A DNA stretch of 64,000 bases, taken from positions 1 through 64,000 of the forward strand of contig JAOPJZ010000017.1 in NCBI GenBank assembly GCA_025517525.1, written 5' to 3'. Source of the stretch: Natronosalvus hydrolyticus. GTDB taxonomy: Archaea; Halobacteriota; Halobacteria; Halobacteriales; Natrialbaceae. Position 1 is the first letter of the stretch; each line of letters begins with the position of its first letter. Under the pieces are notes generated by a model that saw nothing but the letters and a program-made list of their open reading frames with translations, did not search any database and was not told where the DNA came from. Of this stretch, positions 1 through 7,724 are shown piece by piece. A program made the translations under genes and the position numbers.

Positions 1-25
1 GACGAAACTGAAGACTCAGATCGAA

Positions 26-379
26 TTAGCTGGTAACGCTTTGTGAGGTACTGAGAATACTTTCAGAGATATCAAAAGCAGGTCTGGAAAAGAAGTACTG
101 AATGCTGCTGTCTTCACGGGAAGTTCCTATGAAGCACAGCTGCAACGGGTTGGACGCTTTCTGCCCTTTGAGCGGTCGGATGATCTTGTTGAACTCGTCG
201 ACGTCGTCTTTCGAGCTGGGATCAAGTCCGACTTCCTGCATCAAGTCTGCACGGGAAGCGGTTGACGTGTTCTGAAGATACTGTAGTACGGTTTTGCCTT
301 TCTCTCTATGTTTTTTCGAGGCAGGTGCTCTGCCCCATGTGAGCCATACGATACGGTCTAACGCTTTCAAAAACTGCAC
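26..379 (-). CDS. hypothetical protein, possible winged-helix domain
   Basis: 117-residue protein I do not recognise. Residues about 28-75 (KTVLQYLQNTSTASRADLMQEV and onward) look like helix-turn-helix packing: a helix, a T/S-rich turn, then RADLMQEVGLD. The start is uncertain: GTG at the 5' end sits inside GAGGTGCAG, and an in-frame TTG follows three codons later. A short inverted repeat lies just upstream. A DNA-binding role is an inference from the secondary-structure pattern only; no partner gene is visible because the window edge is 25 bases away. Confidence 0.5.
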   Translation of the reverse strand: MQFLKALDRIVWLTWGRAPASKKHREKGKTVLQYLQNTSTASRADLMQEVGLDPSSKDDVDEFNKIIRPLKGQKASNPLQLCFIGTSREDSSIQYFFSRPAFDISESILSTSQSVTS

Positions 380-781
380 CTCTGATAATATTCGAAGTGG
401 GGTTTCGCAACCCTCTGAAAAGTACTGGTGAAACCACGTTTATCAAAATATCCTGCTCCAGTTGTCCCGGCTTGTAGATCGGCTTCGAACAAGTACTGAA
501 CCACCTGTTTCAGACCAAACCCTGTTTTCCCAGTATGATCTCGGGTCTGATCACCACCATACTGCAGCAGTCTATCTCAACCTGTCCTTCAACAATTCAG
601 GAACCAACTTCGAAAAACTACTTGGAGAAAAACCCGGTTCGAGAAAAGCCGGAAAATTCGAAAAACAGGGGTGTTTTCCCGTCTCAAAAATTTCGAAGGG
701 GGTTGAGAAAGACCCGTTGTAAAATCGCGGTACAGAGGGGGAAGACCTATTGTGAATTGATAGGAAGAGCATCTCAGTGAA
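380..781. other. intergenic stretch without a supported gene
   Basis: About 400 bases between divergent genes. Small frames exist on both strands but they are proline/serine-rich, overlap each other and lack a start signal, so none is called. The stretch should hold promoters for both flanking genes; I see no clear TATA box. Confidence 0.5.
400..413. promoter_or_regulatory. short inverted repeat, possible operator
   Basis: GGGTT and AACCC arms separated by four bases, about 20-30 bases upstream of the leftmost minus-strand gene. Position and symmetry suit an operator, but one short dyad can arise by chance. Confidence 0.3.
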
Positions 782-1399
782 ATGTCTCAAACAGAGGACT
801 ATCTGGAGCGATTAAAGGCCTTCTTCGAAACAGATGAAGCAATACCCACTGTTTCTGCCTTGCTCATCGCCCTACTGTTCGTGTTCTTCTACGAGATGGG
901 GTACCGTTTGATCGAGATGGGTACAATGCTACTCTTCTATGCAGTACTGGTCCGGATGTGGACTGCGATGACACCGAGTGATTCTGACTTGCTACAAGGA
1001 CCTTTCTCACACGGGTTTTTCCTCTTCATAAGTTTAGGAGCGGTCGCGATGGGTTTGATGATCGAGCAGTGGATAGCATCAATCTCCGGTTCCATCCTAC
1101 CTGCTCAGTTTTTAGCACTCGCTGTTCTCGTTAGCCGGGTTTATCTAAACTTCCGTGACTCCAGAAACTTCTTGGAAGCAGTTCTTTGGGAGAATCTCTA
1201 CGAGCGTTACGTCGTTTTGATACCGTGTCTGTTCGTTATCTTGGTACCAATCTTAATCCACCAACTCGAGATATCCACCCTACTGTTCTTCGATATTAGA
1301 TTCCTTGTCTCGCACAGCACCACTTCTTTCCTATCACTGTCCTCTCTAGGCCTCGGGCTCGGAGTTGTAATCTACTTCTACATCGAGGAATACCGGTAA
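782..1399 (+). CDS. multi-pass membrane protein
   Basis: 205 residues with about six hydrophobic segments (near residues 24-42, 45-62, 76-95, 103-121, 140-160 and 180-200) and a short polar N-terminus, ending in a charged EEYR tail. No catalytic motif or known family is recognised. It stands alone on the plus strand between a long gap and a zinc-ribbon gene. Function unknown; an integral membrane location is well supported by the hydrophobic pattern. Confidence 0.65.
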   Translation: MSQTEDYLERLKAFFETDEAIPTVSALLIALLFVFFYEMGYRLIEMGTMLLFYAVLVRMWTAMTPSDSDLLQGPFSHGFFLFISLGAVAMGLMIEQWIASISGSILPAQFLALAVLVSRVYLNFRDSRNFLEAVLWENLYERYVVLIPCLFVILVPILIHQLEISTLLFFDIRFLVSHSTTSFLSLSSLGLGLGVVIYFYIEEYR

Positions 1400-1450
1400 C
1401 ACCCAATCCAGTGATTAACACTCTACAGCTCCTTCATCAAGTTCGACCGG

Positions 1451-1462
1451 ATTTTTATATTC
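1451..1462 (+). promoter_or_regulatory. TATA box
   Basis: ATTTTTATATTC lies about 30 bases upstream of the TTG that opens the next frame, the spacing expected of an archaeal promoter for a leaderless transcript. Confidence 0.55.
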
Positions 1463-1487
1463 TGACTGAAACAGTCCACCAACAGGA

Positions 1488-2252
1488 TTGAACAACAAAC
1501 CCAACATGACTACTGCTAAATTTGTAGCTGTATGCGAAGAGGGCCATACCTTAGACTCGGGAGATTCAATTGACGATCTCTCTACGGTGAATCACTGCCA
1601 TCAATGCGGTGAAAAAGTATATCGAGTCTGCCCCGAGTGCGCTGATTCGCCGATCCCTGCTTGGAAAACCACGCTAAAAGACGGTTCTGTCCGGTGGAGT
1701 TTGCCCGATTACTGCCATGGCTGCGGTGAGGTATATCCCTGGGGTCCATCTCGAGTCGGCCAATGGCTTCAGAGAGCAGATGAGAAGATCTCGAAACTAA
1801 GCAGTCCCCATCCTCAACCAAGTGGAACTTTGCTAACCCAGTCCCGGTGGGAGAAATTGACGGAGGTGAAATATGGTGAAGAGGTCGTAAACCATGTTCG
1901 TGAAGGAGATAAGTGCTACAAGAATCGGCTGTGGCAATCTGCTTTAGCTGCTTACATCCATGCGTTTGAATGGGCGTCTATTGCGTATCTCGAGGAAGAA
2001 GCTGGCCTGGACATAATTGAGAGAGAACGGGACGGGGTTTACTACAACTTTGCTGGTGGCCGTCATAGCCTGTTGGACGAACTTACCAGTCATGTGGAGA
2101 TTGATCAGAAAACCCTCTCCAAAATCCAGAGCATGAATCGGGCGGAACGCCGATGGATGGCGCACCACAAATCCGGTAACACCCTTCAAAAAGAGGTGGA
2201 TGCTCTACGAGCCCGCTTGAACCAATTCTTGAAAACCCTGTTCGATCACTGA
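1488..2252 (+). CDS. DUF2321-like zinc-ribbon protein
   Basis: 254 residues. Two zinc-ribbon knuckle groups are visible in the first 85 residues: CHQCGEKVYRVCPEC and YCHGCGEVYPW. The series 'C-E-E-G-H ... CxxCG ... CPxC ... YCHxCGxxYPW' is the DUF2321 pattern. The rest is helical with no known motif. The TTG at the 5' end suits the leaderless promoter; an ATG six codons later is an alternative start. The family is of unknown function, so only zinc binding is inferred. Confidence 0.65.
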   Translation: MNNKPNMTTAKFVAVCEEGHTLDSGDSIDDLSTVNHCHQCGEKVYRVCPECADSPIPAWKTTLKDGSVRWSLPDYCHGCGEVYPWGPSRVGQWLQRADEKISKLSSPHPQPSGTLLTQSRWEKLTEVKYGEEVVNHVREGDKCYKNRLWQSALAAYIHAFEWASIAYLEEEAGLDIIERERDGVYYNFAGGRHSLLDELTSHVEIDQKTLSKIQSMNRAERRWMAHHKSGNTLQKEVDALRARLNQFLKTLFDH

Positions 2253-2280
2253 ACACCAATTGTGACACCGATAAAACGAT

Positions 2281-2868
2281 CTATCGCATCTGTTCTTTGA
2301 ATTGGTTGAAGGTTTTCCACTTCGGGATCTCTTCAAGGTGTTCTGGTATGGTTTCTGGCAGTGACCAGCAGGTAGCCAGTATTCGGTTGAATTCGAAGAG
2401 CATCTGACTGGCTTCTTCTAAGCCGCGAAACTCGTGGTACAGGGTTGCATCTGTACTGTTGTGGTAATATTCTATCCGGGCATCAAGATGCTCGTAGTCA
2501 GGATGTTTGGTTAACCCAGTTGGAAGAGCAGTTTCACCCGTGGTGATCTTGATGTGCAACCGACCGCTGTATTCAGTTCTTCCCAGCAGCCGATTCAGTC
2601 TGTAAAGAATCCCTGAGTTTTCCTTAACTGTGATTCCCTCAATCCGGTATGAGAGGTTCTCATGGTCGATATTGAGATCAACAGGTTCTGGATTTGCGTA
2701 GAAGTCGAATAACAGCTCTTCGTAATCTGGTCGCTGTCGAATCATCTGCATCTCCTCTGCACCAAAAATCGGTAGATGAAACTCTTTCTCCACCAATGTT
2801 TCTGTCAGTTCCTCGGTCAGGATAGAGCGATATCGAAGCCTGTGGTATGCTTGTTTAGCCAATCCCAT
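2281..2868 (-). CDS. hypothetical protein
   Basis: Unrecognised soluble protein of about 195 residues. The frame stays open upstream to 2943, but that would overlap the rhomboid gene on the other strand, so the ATG opening MGLAKQAYHRLRYRS is preferred. The middle part alternates strand-like and polar residues (YRIEGITVKENSG, GRLHIKITTGE), suggesting a beta-rich domain. It is convergent with the plus-strand zinc-ribbon gene. No function proposed. Confidence 0.55.
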   Translation of the reverse strand: MGLAKQAYHRLRYRSILTEELTETLVEKEFHLPIFGAEEMQMIRQRPDYEELLFDFYANPEPVDLNIDHENLSYRIEGITVKENSGILYRLNRLLGRTEYSGRLHIKITTGETALPTGLTKHPDYEHLDARIEYYHNSTDATLYHEFRGLEEASQMLFEFNRILATCWSLPETIPEHLEEIPKWKTFNQFKEQMR

Positions 2869-2918
2869 TTCTTTCAAACCAATATCCTGACTGGTAGGGT
2901 AAGTATCTTGTCGCAACA

Positions 2919-3791
2919 ATGGTAACCAACTACAGAATGACATCAGTAGAGAGGGATACTGCGATCGACGCTGCTTTGCTCCTTGCTATCCCTTCTTTCC
3001 TTGCTGTACTGCACTTTTTCGTACCCAGCGATGTACAGAATCAGTTAGTATTCTACTATGGTGATCCAGACCCGGTTACAGCATGGACTTCAGCACTTCT
3101 TCACGGGTCAGATACGCACCTATATTCGAACATGGTGGGATACGGGGTTGCGATTATACCAGCTTACGTTATTTACTCGCAGTGGGGTCGTCGCCGTGAA
3201 TTCTGGGCTTCGATTTTTGTGCTTATTGTCGCTGTTCCTTTTGTGACCTCGGCAGTTGACTACTGGATATTCCAAATACAGTTCGAAGTAGGTGAGGACA
3301 TCTCTTCCAGAGGTTTTTCGGGTATTGCTAGCGCATTCGGTGGAATGCTTCTTGCTTCAATTGGGTTGTTTCTGGTCGACGAGTATGATCGACAGACAGC
3401 GTTCTCTGCTATCAATCTGATCGTGTTGGTTGCGATGGCGTTTCTCGCATGGAATATTGGTGGTCTCACACCGGTTATTGCAGGTTTAGTTGTTCTTGGT
3501 CTGGCACTGATTTTGAGCAGGCTAGTTTCCCTGAGCTGGATCCGAGAACCGTCGAGCTTCGTTGACGCCTTGAGAGAAAATCAGAGGGGTGTAGTTCTTG
3601 CTCTTTACGGTGGTTTCGCTGTTTGTGTGATCGTGGTAGCGATCTTCCCGGTAGACGTGGTTGAAGCAGGTGTGCTTACAAACATATTCGCACACGGTGT
3701 TGGATTCGCAGTCGGAATTGTCGGAGCATTAGCTGTATACCTATTTGCTACAAGAGGAACTGATGAAACCCCGATCGTTTCTGCCGACTAA
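2919..3791 (+). CDS. rhomboid-family intramembrane serine protease
   Basis: 290-residue polytopic membrane protein. It carries the family hallmarks: HGSDTHLYSN in the second membrane segment (H62, H67, N71), RGFSGIAS with the nucleophile serine at about S134 (GxSG), and FAHGVGFAVG with the catalytic histidine at about H259. Rhomboids cleave transmembrane substrates inside the lipid bilayer. It has extra segments between the serine and the histidine, and a short polar tail. The start is one of two nearby ATGs. No substrate is evident; several small membrane proteins lie nearby. Confidence 0.85.
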   Translation: MVTNYRMTSVERDTAIDAALLLAIPSFLAVLHFFVPSDVQNQLVFYYGDPDPVTAWTSALLHGSDTHLYSNMVGYGVAIIPAYVIYSQWGRRREFWASIFVLIVAVPFVTSAVDYWIFQIQFEVGEDISSRGFSGIASAFGGMLLASIGLFLVDEYDRQTAFSAINLIVLVAMAFLAWNIGGLTPVIAGLVVLGLALILSRLVSLSWIREPSSFVDALRENQRGVVLALYGGFAVCVIVVAIFPVDVVEAGVLTNIFAHGVGFAVGIVGALAVYLFATRGTDETPIVSAD

Positions 3792-3793
3792 GA

Positions 3794-3964
3794 TCAGTTC
3801 ACGACTTCTCCGTTTTGAAACAGAACGTTTGGACTCGTAGATGGTTCTTCCTCTTCAGCTGTTTCTTTTTTCGACGGTGGGCGGACTGGGTCTCCCGCTC
3901 TTGAATTGGGATCGAAAATGTACAGGTCACCATGTTTGTCCGTGTAGAGTTCTTCGTCACTCAC
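3794..3964 (-). CDS. small acidic hypothetical protein
   Basis: 56-residue frame. The GTG start overlaps the last codons of the upstream membrane-protein gene (stop at 3957), so the two are probably translationally coupled. Sequence is polar and acidic (ELYTDKHGDLYIFD at the start, an EEEE-type stretch in the middle) without a membrane segment. The third member of a coupled run with the winged-helix gene and the membrane protein upstream. Function unknown. Confidence 0.5.
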   Translation of the reverse strand: MSDEELYTDKHGDLYIFDPNSRAGDPVRPPSKKETAEEEEPSTSPNVLFQNGEVVN

Positions 3965-4244
3965 TGTTCTTCAGCTCCTGACGTAGTTCGGTTTTCTCCA
4001 GGTTGTAGATATACAGCAACGTAGCTGTAGATATCCCGGTAAGTGCAAAGTGGATCCAGAACCACTCAATAGCTGAGAGACACCAGTCGAACGGCGGCCA
4101 ACAAAGCTGCGTACTGGTGCTCCGAATAGAGGCGTTGTAGGTTAGTTCCATCCAGGCAATATTCAAACCAAGGAAGAGGATAGTACAGTCTCTGAACCCG
4201 GGACGATTGAGATATCTTCTTAGTCCAATACGGCTATCACCCAT
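3957..4244 (-). CDS. small membrane protein
   Basis: 95 residues with two hydrophobic segments (about residues 20-34 and 56-80) and a charged C-terminal tail (LEKTELRQELKNSE). Its start overlaps the end of the winged-helix gene by eight bases, indicating one operon. No family recognised. A two-segment membrane protein paired with a small regulator is a common arrangement on archaeal plasmids, but the role is unknown. Confidence 0.6.
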   Translation of the reverse strand: MGDSRIGLRRYLNRPGFRDCTILFLGLNIAWMELTYNASIRSTSTQLCWPPFDWCLSAIEWFWIHFALTGISTATLLYIYNLEKTELRQELKNSE

Positions 4245-4518
4245 CCAGCTGGGCCAACACGGTGGAGAGCGGTTTTGCCACTGTTTTTCCTTCCTTGGTC
4301 AGTTTCAGCATTTTCTTCCTACCGGTTTTTTCGGATTTGACCAGTCCCATGTTTTCCATTTCTTGGATCAGCGTTATCGTGTGTGAAAGCGTGGTGTCAG
4401 CTGCTTTTGCCACATCTGATGGGTAACTGTTTGTCTGTGGGTTGCTGATCTCGATTAGGATTTTACAGGGTTTTTCTTTCAAAAAGATGTTCTCGTTGTG
4501 TTGTGTGTCGTCTGTCAT
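4237..4518 (-). CDS. winged-helix transcriptional regulator
   Basis: 93 residues spanning one winged-helix domain: NIFLKEKPCKILIEIS, then a recognition region DTTLSHTITLIQEMENMGLV and a wing EKTGRKKMLKLTKEG. It is a paralogue of the gene at 5760-6053 (both begin with NIFLKEKP and share the same helix order), so the locus carries a duplicated regulator. It probably controls its own operon with the two small genes downstream. DNA binding is inferred from the fold. Confidence 0.75.
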   Translation of the reverse strand: MTDDTQHNENIFLKEKPCKILIEISNPQTNSYPSDVAKAADTTLSHTITLIQEMENMGLVKSEKTGRKKMLKLTKEGKTVAKPLSTVLAQLDG

Positions 4519-4555
4519 AGTAGTATAATCCTCGAAAATTAGTAGTATCAGTTTT

Positions 4556-4816
4556 TTAGTTGGGCGAGTTCTCTCGGTCGATTAGTACGTGTCTTGAGTC
4601 GCAGCTGGGACACTTGATTTCCCACAAAGTGGTTGTTTGACCGTCTACCCAGATCGTAGCGTTCTCATCCACCTTGACGATGAATTCGTTGTTGCAGTCA
4701 CGGCACTCGAAGTCCAGATCGTATGGAAGGCACTTGCTGCAGAGACTTGGTGCCACCCAGAGACAACCACCACTGCAAGGTGCCTGATCCGTACATCCGC
4801 ATCCTTGGCACTGCAC
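4556..4816 (-). CDS. cysteine-rich zinc-binding protein
   Basis: 86 residues with at least ten cysteines: CQGCGCTDQAPC and CSKCLP near the N-terminus, CRDC in the middle and CPSCDSRH near the C-terminus. The first block resembles the short C-x2-C-G-C motif seen in many phage and plasmid zinc proteins. The GTG start overlaps the upstream stop (TAGTG) and lies 15 bases from a GGTGA motif, the junction type repeated throughout this window. Structural zinc binding is inferred; function unknown. Confidence 0.7.
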   Translation of the reverse strand: MQCQGCGCTDQAPCSGGCLWVAPSLCSKCLPYDLDFECRDCNNEFIVKVDENATIWVDGQTTTLWEIKCPSCDSRHVLIDRENSPN

Positions 4817-5049
4817 TACGGGTTCTCACCTTCGTCTTGAAGTAGTTGTTCGAGTTTTCGGATTTCTTTGTGGAGTTCGTGCATGATCTGCTTCCGCTTC
4901 CGTATCTGAACCTTGACCGACTCCTCTGTTACCGAATCCCGGTTCTCAAGTGCTTCCTCGATCTCGTGGACAGGTGCTAATGAGTCTGCAGAATAAGCAA
5001 CACGGATAGGATGCCGTTCGTGGTTCGTGTAGTTGATCAAGTCGCTCAT
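4816..5049 (-). CDS. hypothetical coiled-coil protein
   Basis: About 77 residues. The frame is open to 5145 but the ATG opening MSDLINYTNHERHPI overlaps the stop of the upstream gene and follows GGTGA, so it is preferred. The C-terminal half (residues 35-77) is a charged helix, KVQIRKRKQIMHELHKEIRK, probably a coiled coil. The protein ends in GENP, produced by the ribosome-binding motif of the next gene. Function unknown. Confidence 0.6.
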   Translation of the reverse strand: MSDLINYTNHERHPIRVAYSADSLAPVHEIEEALENRDSVTEESVKVQIRKRKQIMHELHKEIRKLEQLLQDEGENP

Positions 5050-5300
5050 TGGCTCACCGCCTCTTCGAAAATTCCCTTCGCGGATACTCCGGGCTGTTCG
5101 GTTTTTTCTGCCCAGATCAAGTCTGTCCGTTCGCAGGATAGGCACTCGTACTTGACCACAGTGGGTCTGACATCCAAAATGTGGTACCCGCTGTCGATTG
5201 GTTCAGCGCACTCTGGACATTGCTGGAAACGGTCTGGACGTACTTGGGTTCGTGCTGCGATTTCTCGGATGGTAGGGTCCAATCGCTGTGTGGAACGCAT
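5046..5300 (-). CDS. zinc-ribbon protein
   Basis: 84 residues from the ATG at 5300, which follows GGTGATC; the frame continues upstream without coding character. CPEC at about residue 29 and CLSC at about residue 54 give a CxxC...CxxC zinc ribbon. First gene of a coupled run with the coiled-coil and cysteine-rich genes downstream. Function unknown. Confidence 0.6.
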   Translation of the reverse strand: MRSTQRLDPTIREIAARTQVRPDRFQQCPECAEPIDSGYHILDVRPTVVKYECLSCERTDLIWAEKTEQPGVSAKGIFEEAVSQ

Positions 5301-5514
5301 CTCGGTTTGATCACCTCTCTTCGTGTTTCTTTTTGTCGTGGCTGCAACCGATAGGGAAGGGAGGGTGGGATTACACCCCTGACTGGTTAGATCCCCGCTT
5401 TGCAACGGCACGCCCTGAGAAAGAGAAAGGGGGTCGGGTGTGGAGGTGTTGTTTCCTGTTCCCTCTGGAAGGGGGCTGACAGCCATTTCGACAAGAAGAC
5501 GGGGATACTCCAAG

Positions 5515-5751
5515 TTAGGATGTCACCTTTTCGTGCTCTCGGTTCCAGTCGTCTACAATGTTCTTTTTCCGGTCTTCTGCATCGGTTCTGCGTCCTATAT
5601 TTTTGTCCGATACGATGTGCTGGTTGGCTCGGTAGATTCCTTCCAAGGTGAGGGCTTCTTCCCTGGTGTCAGCTACGAACTCTTCACCGTCGTACGGGCA
5701 GGTGGCCACCCATTTCCCGTCATCTCTCTGCTCCAAAATCTGGTCACTCAC
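5515..5751 (-). CDS. hypothetical protein
   Basis: 78 residues, GTG start. The N-terminal half reads EQRDDGKWVATCPYDGEEF, a small strand-turn-strand with CPYDGEEF, a half zinc-ribbon-like motif followed by TREEALTLEGIYRAN. That arrangement resembles short C2H2-like modules with one pair missing. It lies eight bases downstream of the second winged-helix gene, so the two are likely co-transcribed. Function unknown. Confidence 0.55.
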   Translation of the reverse strand: MSDQILEQRDDGKWVATCPYDGEEFVADTREEALTLEGIYRANQHIVSDKNIGRRTDAEDRKKNIVDDWNREHEKVTS

Positions 5752-5759
5752 GACAAGGA

Positions 5760-6053
5760 TTACGCCTCTTCTAATGTGTTGACCAGGTCTTGAAGGGGTT
5801 TTGCGGCTTTCTCTCCCTGTTCAGTTAATTCGTAGTACTTGGTTCTGCCGTTACCTTTGTCTACTTCTTGGATTAGTCCATTATTTTTGAACTCTTTTAG
5901 TAATTTGATTGTGTGGGCGTATGTTGTTCCCACTGCTTCTTGGATATCTGATCCGTAGGCCGGTTGATTCCTTTGCAGGATTAGAAGGGTGTTTACAGGT
6001 TTTTCTTTCAAGAATATATTTTGAATTGTGGTTGTTGGATTGTGTTCTGTCAA
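5760..6053 (-). CDS. winged-helix transcriptional regulator (paralogue)
   Basis: About 97 residues. Same fold and order as the gene at 4237-4518: NIFLKEKPVNTLLILQ, HTH region GSDIQEAVGTTYAHTIKLL, wing GNGRTKYYELTEQGE. The TTG at 6053 is preferred because it lies 13 bases from a GGTGA; an upstream TTG would lengthen the protein by six residues. A TATA box lies at 6088-6099. Likely an autoregulator of a short operon. Confidence 0.7.
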   Translation of the reverse strand: MTEHNPTTTIQNIFLKEKPVNTLLILQRNQPAYGSDIQEAVGTTYAHTIKLLKEFKNNGLIQEVDKGNGRTKYYELTEQGEKAAKPLQDLVNTLEEA

Positions 6054-6087
6054 AATTATTTCACCATACAATGTGATTGTAAGAAAT

Positions 6088-6099
6088 CATTTAAATATG
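6088..6099 (-). promoter_or_regulatory. TATA box
   Basis: CATATTTAAATG on the minus strand about 40 bases upstream of the winged-helix start, leaving room for a short leader with its GGTGA motif. Confidence 0.5.
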
Positions 6100-6128
6100 T
6101 TAACATTATTGCATGGTTCTCATTGCAA

Positions 6129-6362
6129 CTACTGAACTGATTGCACACCAGCAGTAATACCAGACACAATACCAGCTACCAAGATCGCCATCACAACAAA
6201 CACGGCAACCAACTGGATCTGCGTCCTTCTGGCCTCAAAATACACAACCCCGCTACGACCATATCCAAACCAATTGATGATAGCCACAGTACCGAGAGTT
6301 GCTAAGAACATTGCGAACCAGAACTGCCCGCTCAGTAAATAAGTAATCAAAGCTTCAAACAT
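6129..6362 (-). CDS. small two-segment membrane protein
   Basis: About 77 residues from the ATG at 6362 (leaderless; TATA box 26 bases upstream). Two hydrophobic segments, near residues 5-30 and 48-72, are separated by a short loop with arginines (YGRSGVVYFEARR). It is transcribed separately from, but in the same direction as, the envelope operon at 6443-9138. The pattern fits a small pilin- or holin-sized membrane protein, but nothing identifies a family. Confidence 0.65.
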   Translation of the reverse strand: MFEALITYLLSGQFWFAMFLATLGTVAIINWFGYGRSGVVYFEARRTQIQLVAVFVVMAILVAGIVSGITAGVQSVQ

Positions 6363-6382
6363 GCAAAACAAATAGTCAAATT

Positions 6383-6394
6383 CTATTTATAAAA
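6383..6394 (-). promoter_or_regulatory. TATA box
   Basis: TTTTATAAATAG on the minus strand, about 26 bases upstream of the ATG at 6362: the spacing of a leaderless archaeal transcript. Confidence 0.7.
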
Positions 6395-6442
6395 CAACAT
6401 GATGAAGTGGGGTGCAAAAAGGACAAGAAGGAAAGAACGGTG

Positions 6443-6985
6443 TTAACTGGATTTCTTACCCTTAGCGTCAACAGCCTGCTTAATCTGCTCCAACTGCCTA
6501 ATCCGCTGCATCGCCAACTCATCATCCAATTGCGAGTTCTTCATCGCCCGTTCAACCTTGCTGTAGATATCAGATTCGTACTTAATCGCCATCTCAAGCA
6601 AGTCCTTGTAACCCTGAGACTCGTACAACTTCTTGTAAAACACTCCCATCGAACCTTTCTGCATATCGTTGGGTAGCTCATGGAACTGATCCGGGTTCAA
6701 AATGATCACACCACGAGGACTAACCACTCCCGGCGGAATCCTGTGAATATGCCGTGTATAGCTCTGTAACAAGTTGTCAGTGTGCTCCGGGTTCTTCACA
6801 TCTCGAGGATGCCAGTGAACCTTCGTCCGGGTTACACCACCCTCGCTTAGCTCCTTGAACGGGTCTCTCCCAATCTTGTTCTGGTCTGCGAGAACTCCTG
6901 CTACGTGGTTTTCCTCATATTTATGGGTTTGAGAAAAGTTGAGAATAATAGGCTTATCTTGTGTATTCTGTTGGAAAAACTTCAT
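6443..6985 (-). CDS. hypothetical cytosolic protein
   Basis: 180 residues, soluble. The ATG is supported by a strong AGGAGGTGA 15 bases upstream. The C-terminal third is a long charged helix (KVERAMKNSQLDDELAMQRI and onward) likely to form a coiled coil. The middle has a beta-rich stretch (RGVIILNPDQFHEL). Last gene of the minus-strand operon that also encodes two membrane-anchored proteins, so it may act as their cytosolic partner; this is inference. Confidence 0.6.
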   Translation of the reverse strand: MKFFQQNTQDKPIILNFSQTHKYEENHVAGVLADQNKIGRDPFKELSEGGVTRTKVHWHPRDVKNPEHTDNLLQSYTRHIHRIPPGVVSPRGVIILNPDQFHELPNDMQKGSMGVFYKKLYESQGYKDLLEMAIKYESDIYSKVERAMKNSQLDDELAMQRIRQLEQIKQAVDAKGKKSS

Positions 6986-6989
6986 AGTA

Positions 6990-7721
6990 TTATTTCACCT
7001 CCTGTTCTTCAGCTTCCGTGCTTGACTCCTGGTTTTGACGCCTTCTCAACGCTACTCTGATCGGCTCTGACTTCTCACGAACCACGTTCCCTTCGTCATC
7101 GTACTCGACAGTGGTCCGTTTCTGGGCCAATGACTTACCCAGTGAGGAACGGATCTCATCCATTTTCTCATCAAAATCGTCAACCTTCGAACTACGCACA
7201 CTCCGAATATTGTGCACCTGTTCTAACGCTTGTTCCAACTCGAACGGATCTCTCGGGTCCTCGATACGGATATCCTCCTGCTCTAAGCTCAGGTACAAAC
7301 CGATCGTCTCAGATAAAAGCTTAGGCTCGAACACCAATTTGAACAGCCTGATAGCCTCACTGCTGTCAGTCGGATCAGTCACGTTGTCTACACCGGACTC
7401 ATGTATCTCTCCAACCTTCACACCGTACTGGTTCAAGGCGTAGTATTCTAACAGGTTCTCAGCTTTTTTCGAGGTAAGCTGTTTCTCAGTCTTCTTCCTG
7501 AAATCGTAGCCCGGCGTAGAGTCCTGCTGGTATTTGTAGTACCCGTACCCGAGTCCGGAACCTAGTACCGCGATGAACCCTAACGCGATGATGACCGGGT
7601 GGAACAGGAACCAAGGAAACGGTATCCAATTATAGTACATTAAGACTGCTAAAAAGAGGAATAGTATTACAAGCAGGAACGCTGCCAATGCTCCGATCAA
7701 CTGCTTATGCTTCTTCTCCAC
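6990..7721 (-). CDS. membrane-anchored protein with cytosolic domain
   Basis: 243 residues. Two hydrophobic segments at about residues 8-30 and 38-60 are followed by a ~180-residue soluble, charged domain facing the cytosol if the positive-inside rule holds (KKHKQ at the N-terminus). GTG start. No family recognised. It sits four bases from the secreted, glycan-site-rich protein gene and five from the cytosolic protein gene, so the three probably form one envelope-spanning assembly. Confidence 0.65.
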   Translation of the reverse strand: MEKKHKQLIGALAAFLLVILFLFLAVLMYYNWIPFPWFLFHPVIIALGFIAVLGSGLGYGYYKYQQDSTPGYDFRKKTEKQLTSKKAENLLEYYALNQYGVKVGEIHESGVDNVTDPTDSSEAIRLFKLVFEPKLLSETIGLYLSLEQEDIRIEDPRDPFELEQALEQVHNIRSVRSSKVDDFDEKMDEIRSSLGKSLAQKRTTVEYDDEGNVVREKSEPIRVALRRRQNQESSTEAEEQEVK

Positions 7722-7724
7722 TAT

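Noticed and set aside
462..790. Small overlapping frames before the first membrane-protein gene
   Set aside because: Three frames overlap each other on both strands, are low in typical coding composition and lack start signals.
5440..5793. 117-residue plus-strand frame
   Set aside because: Covers two minus-strand genes with overlaps and zinc or winged-helix motifs; a shadow frame.
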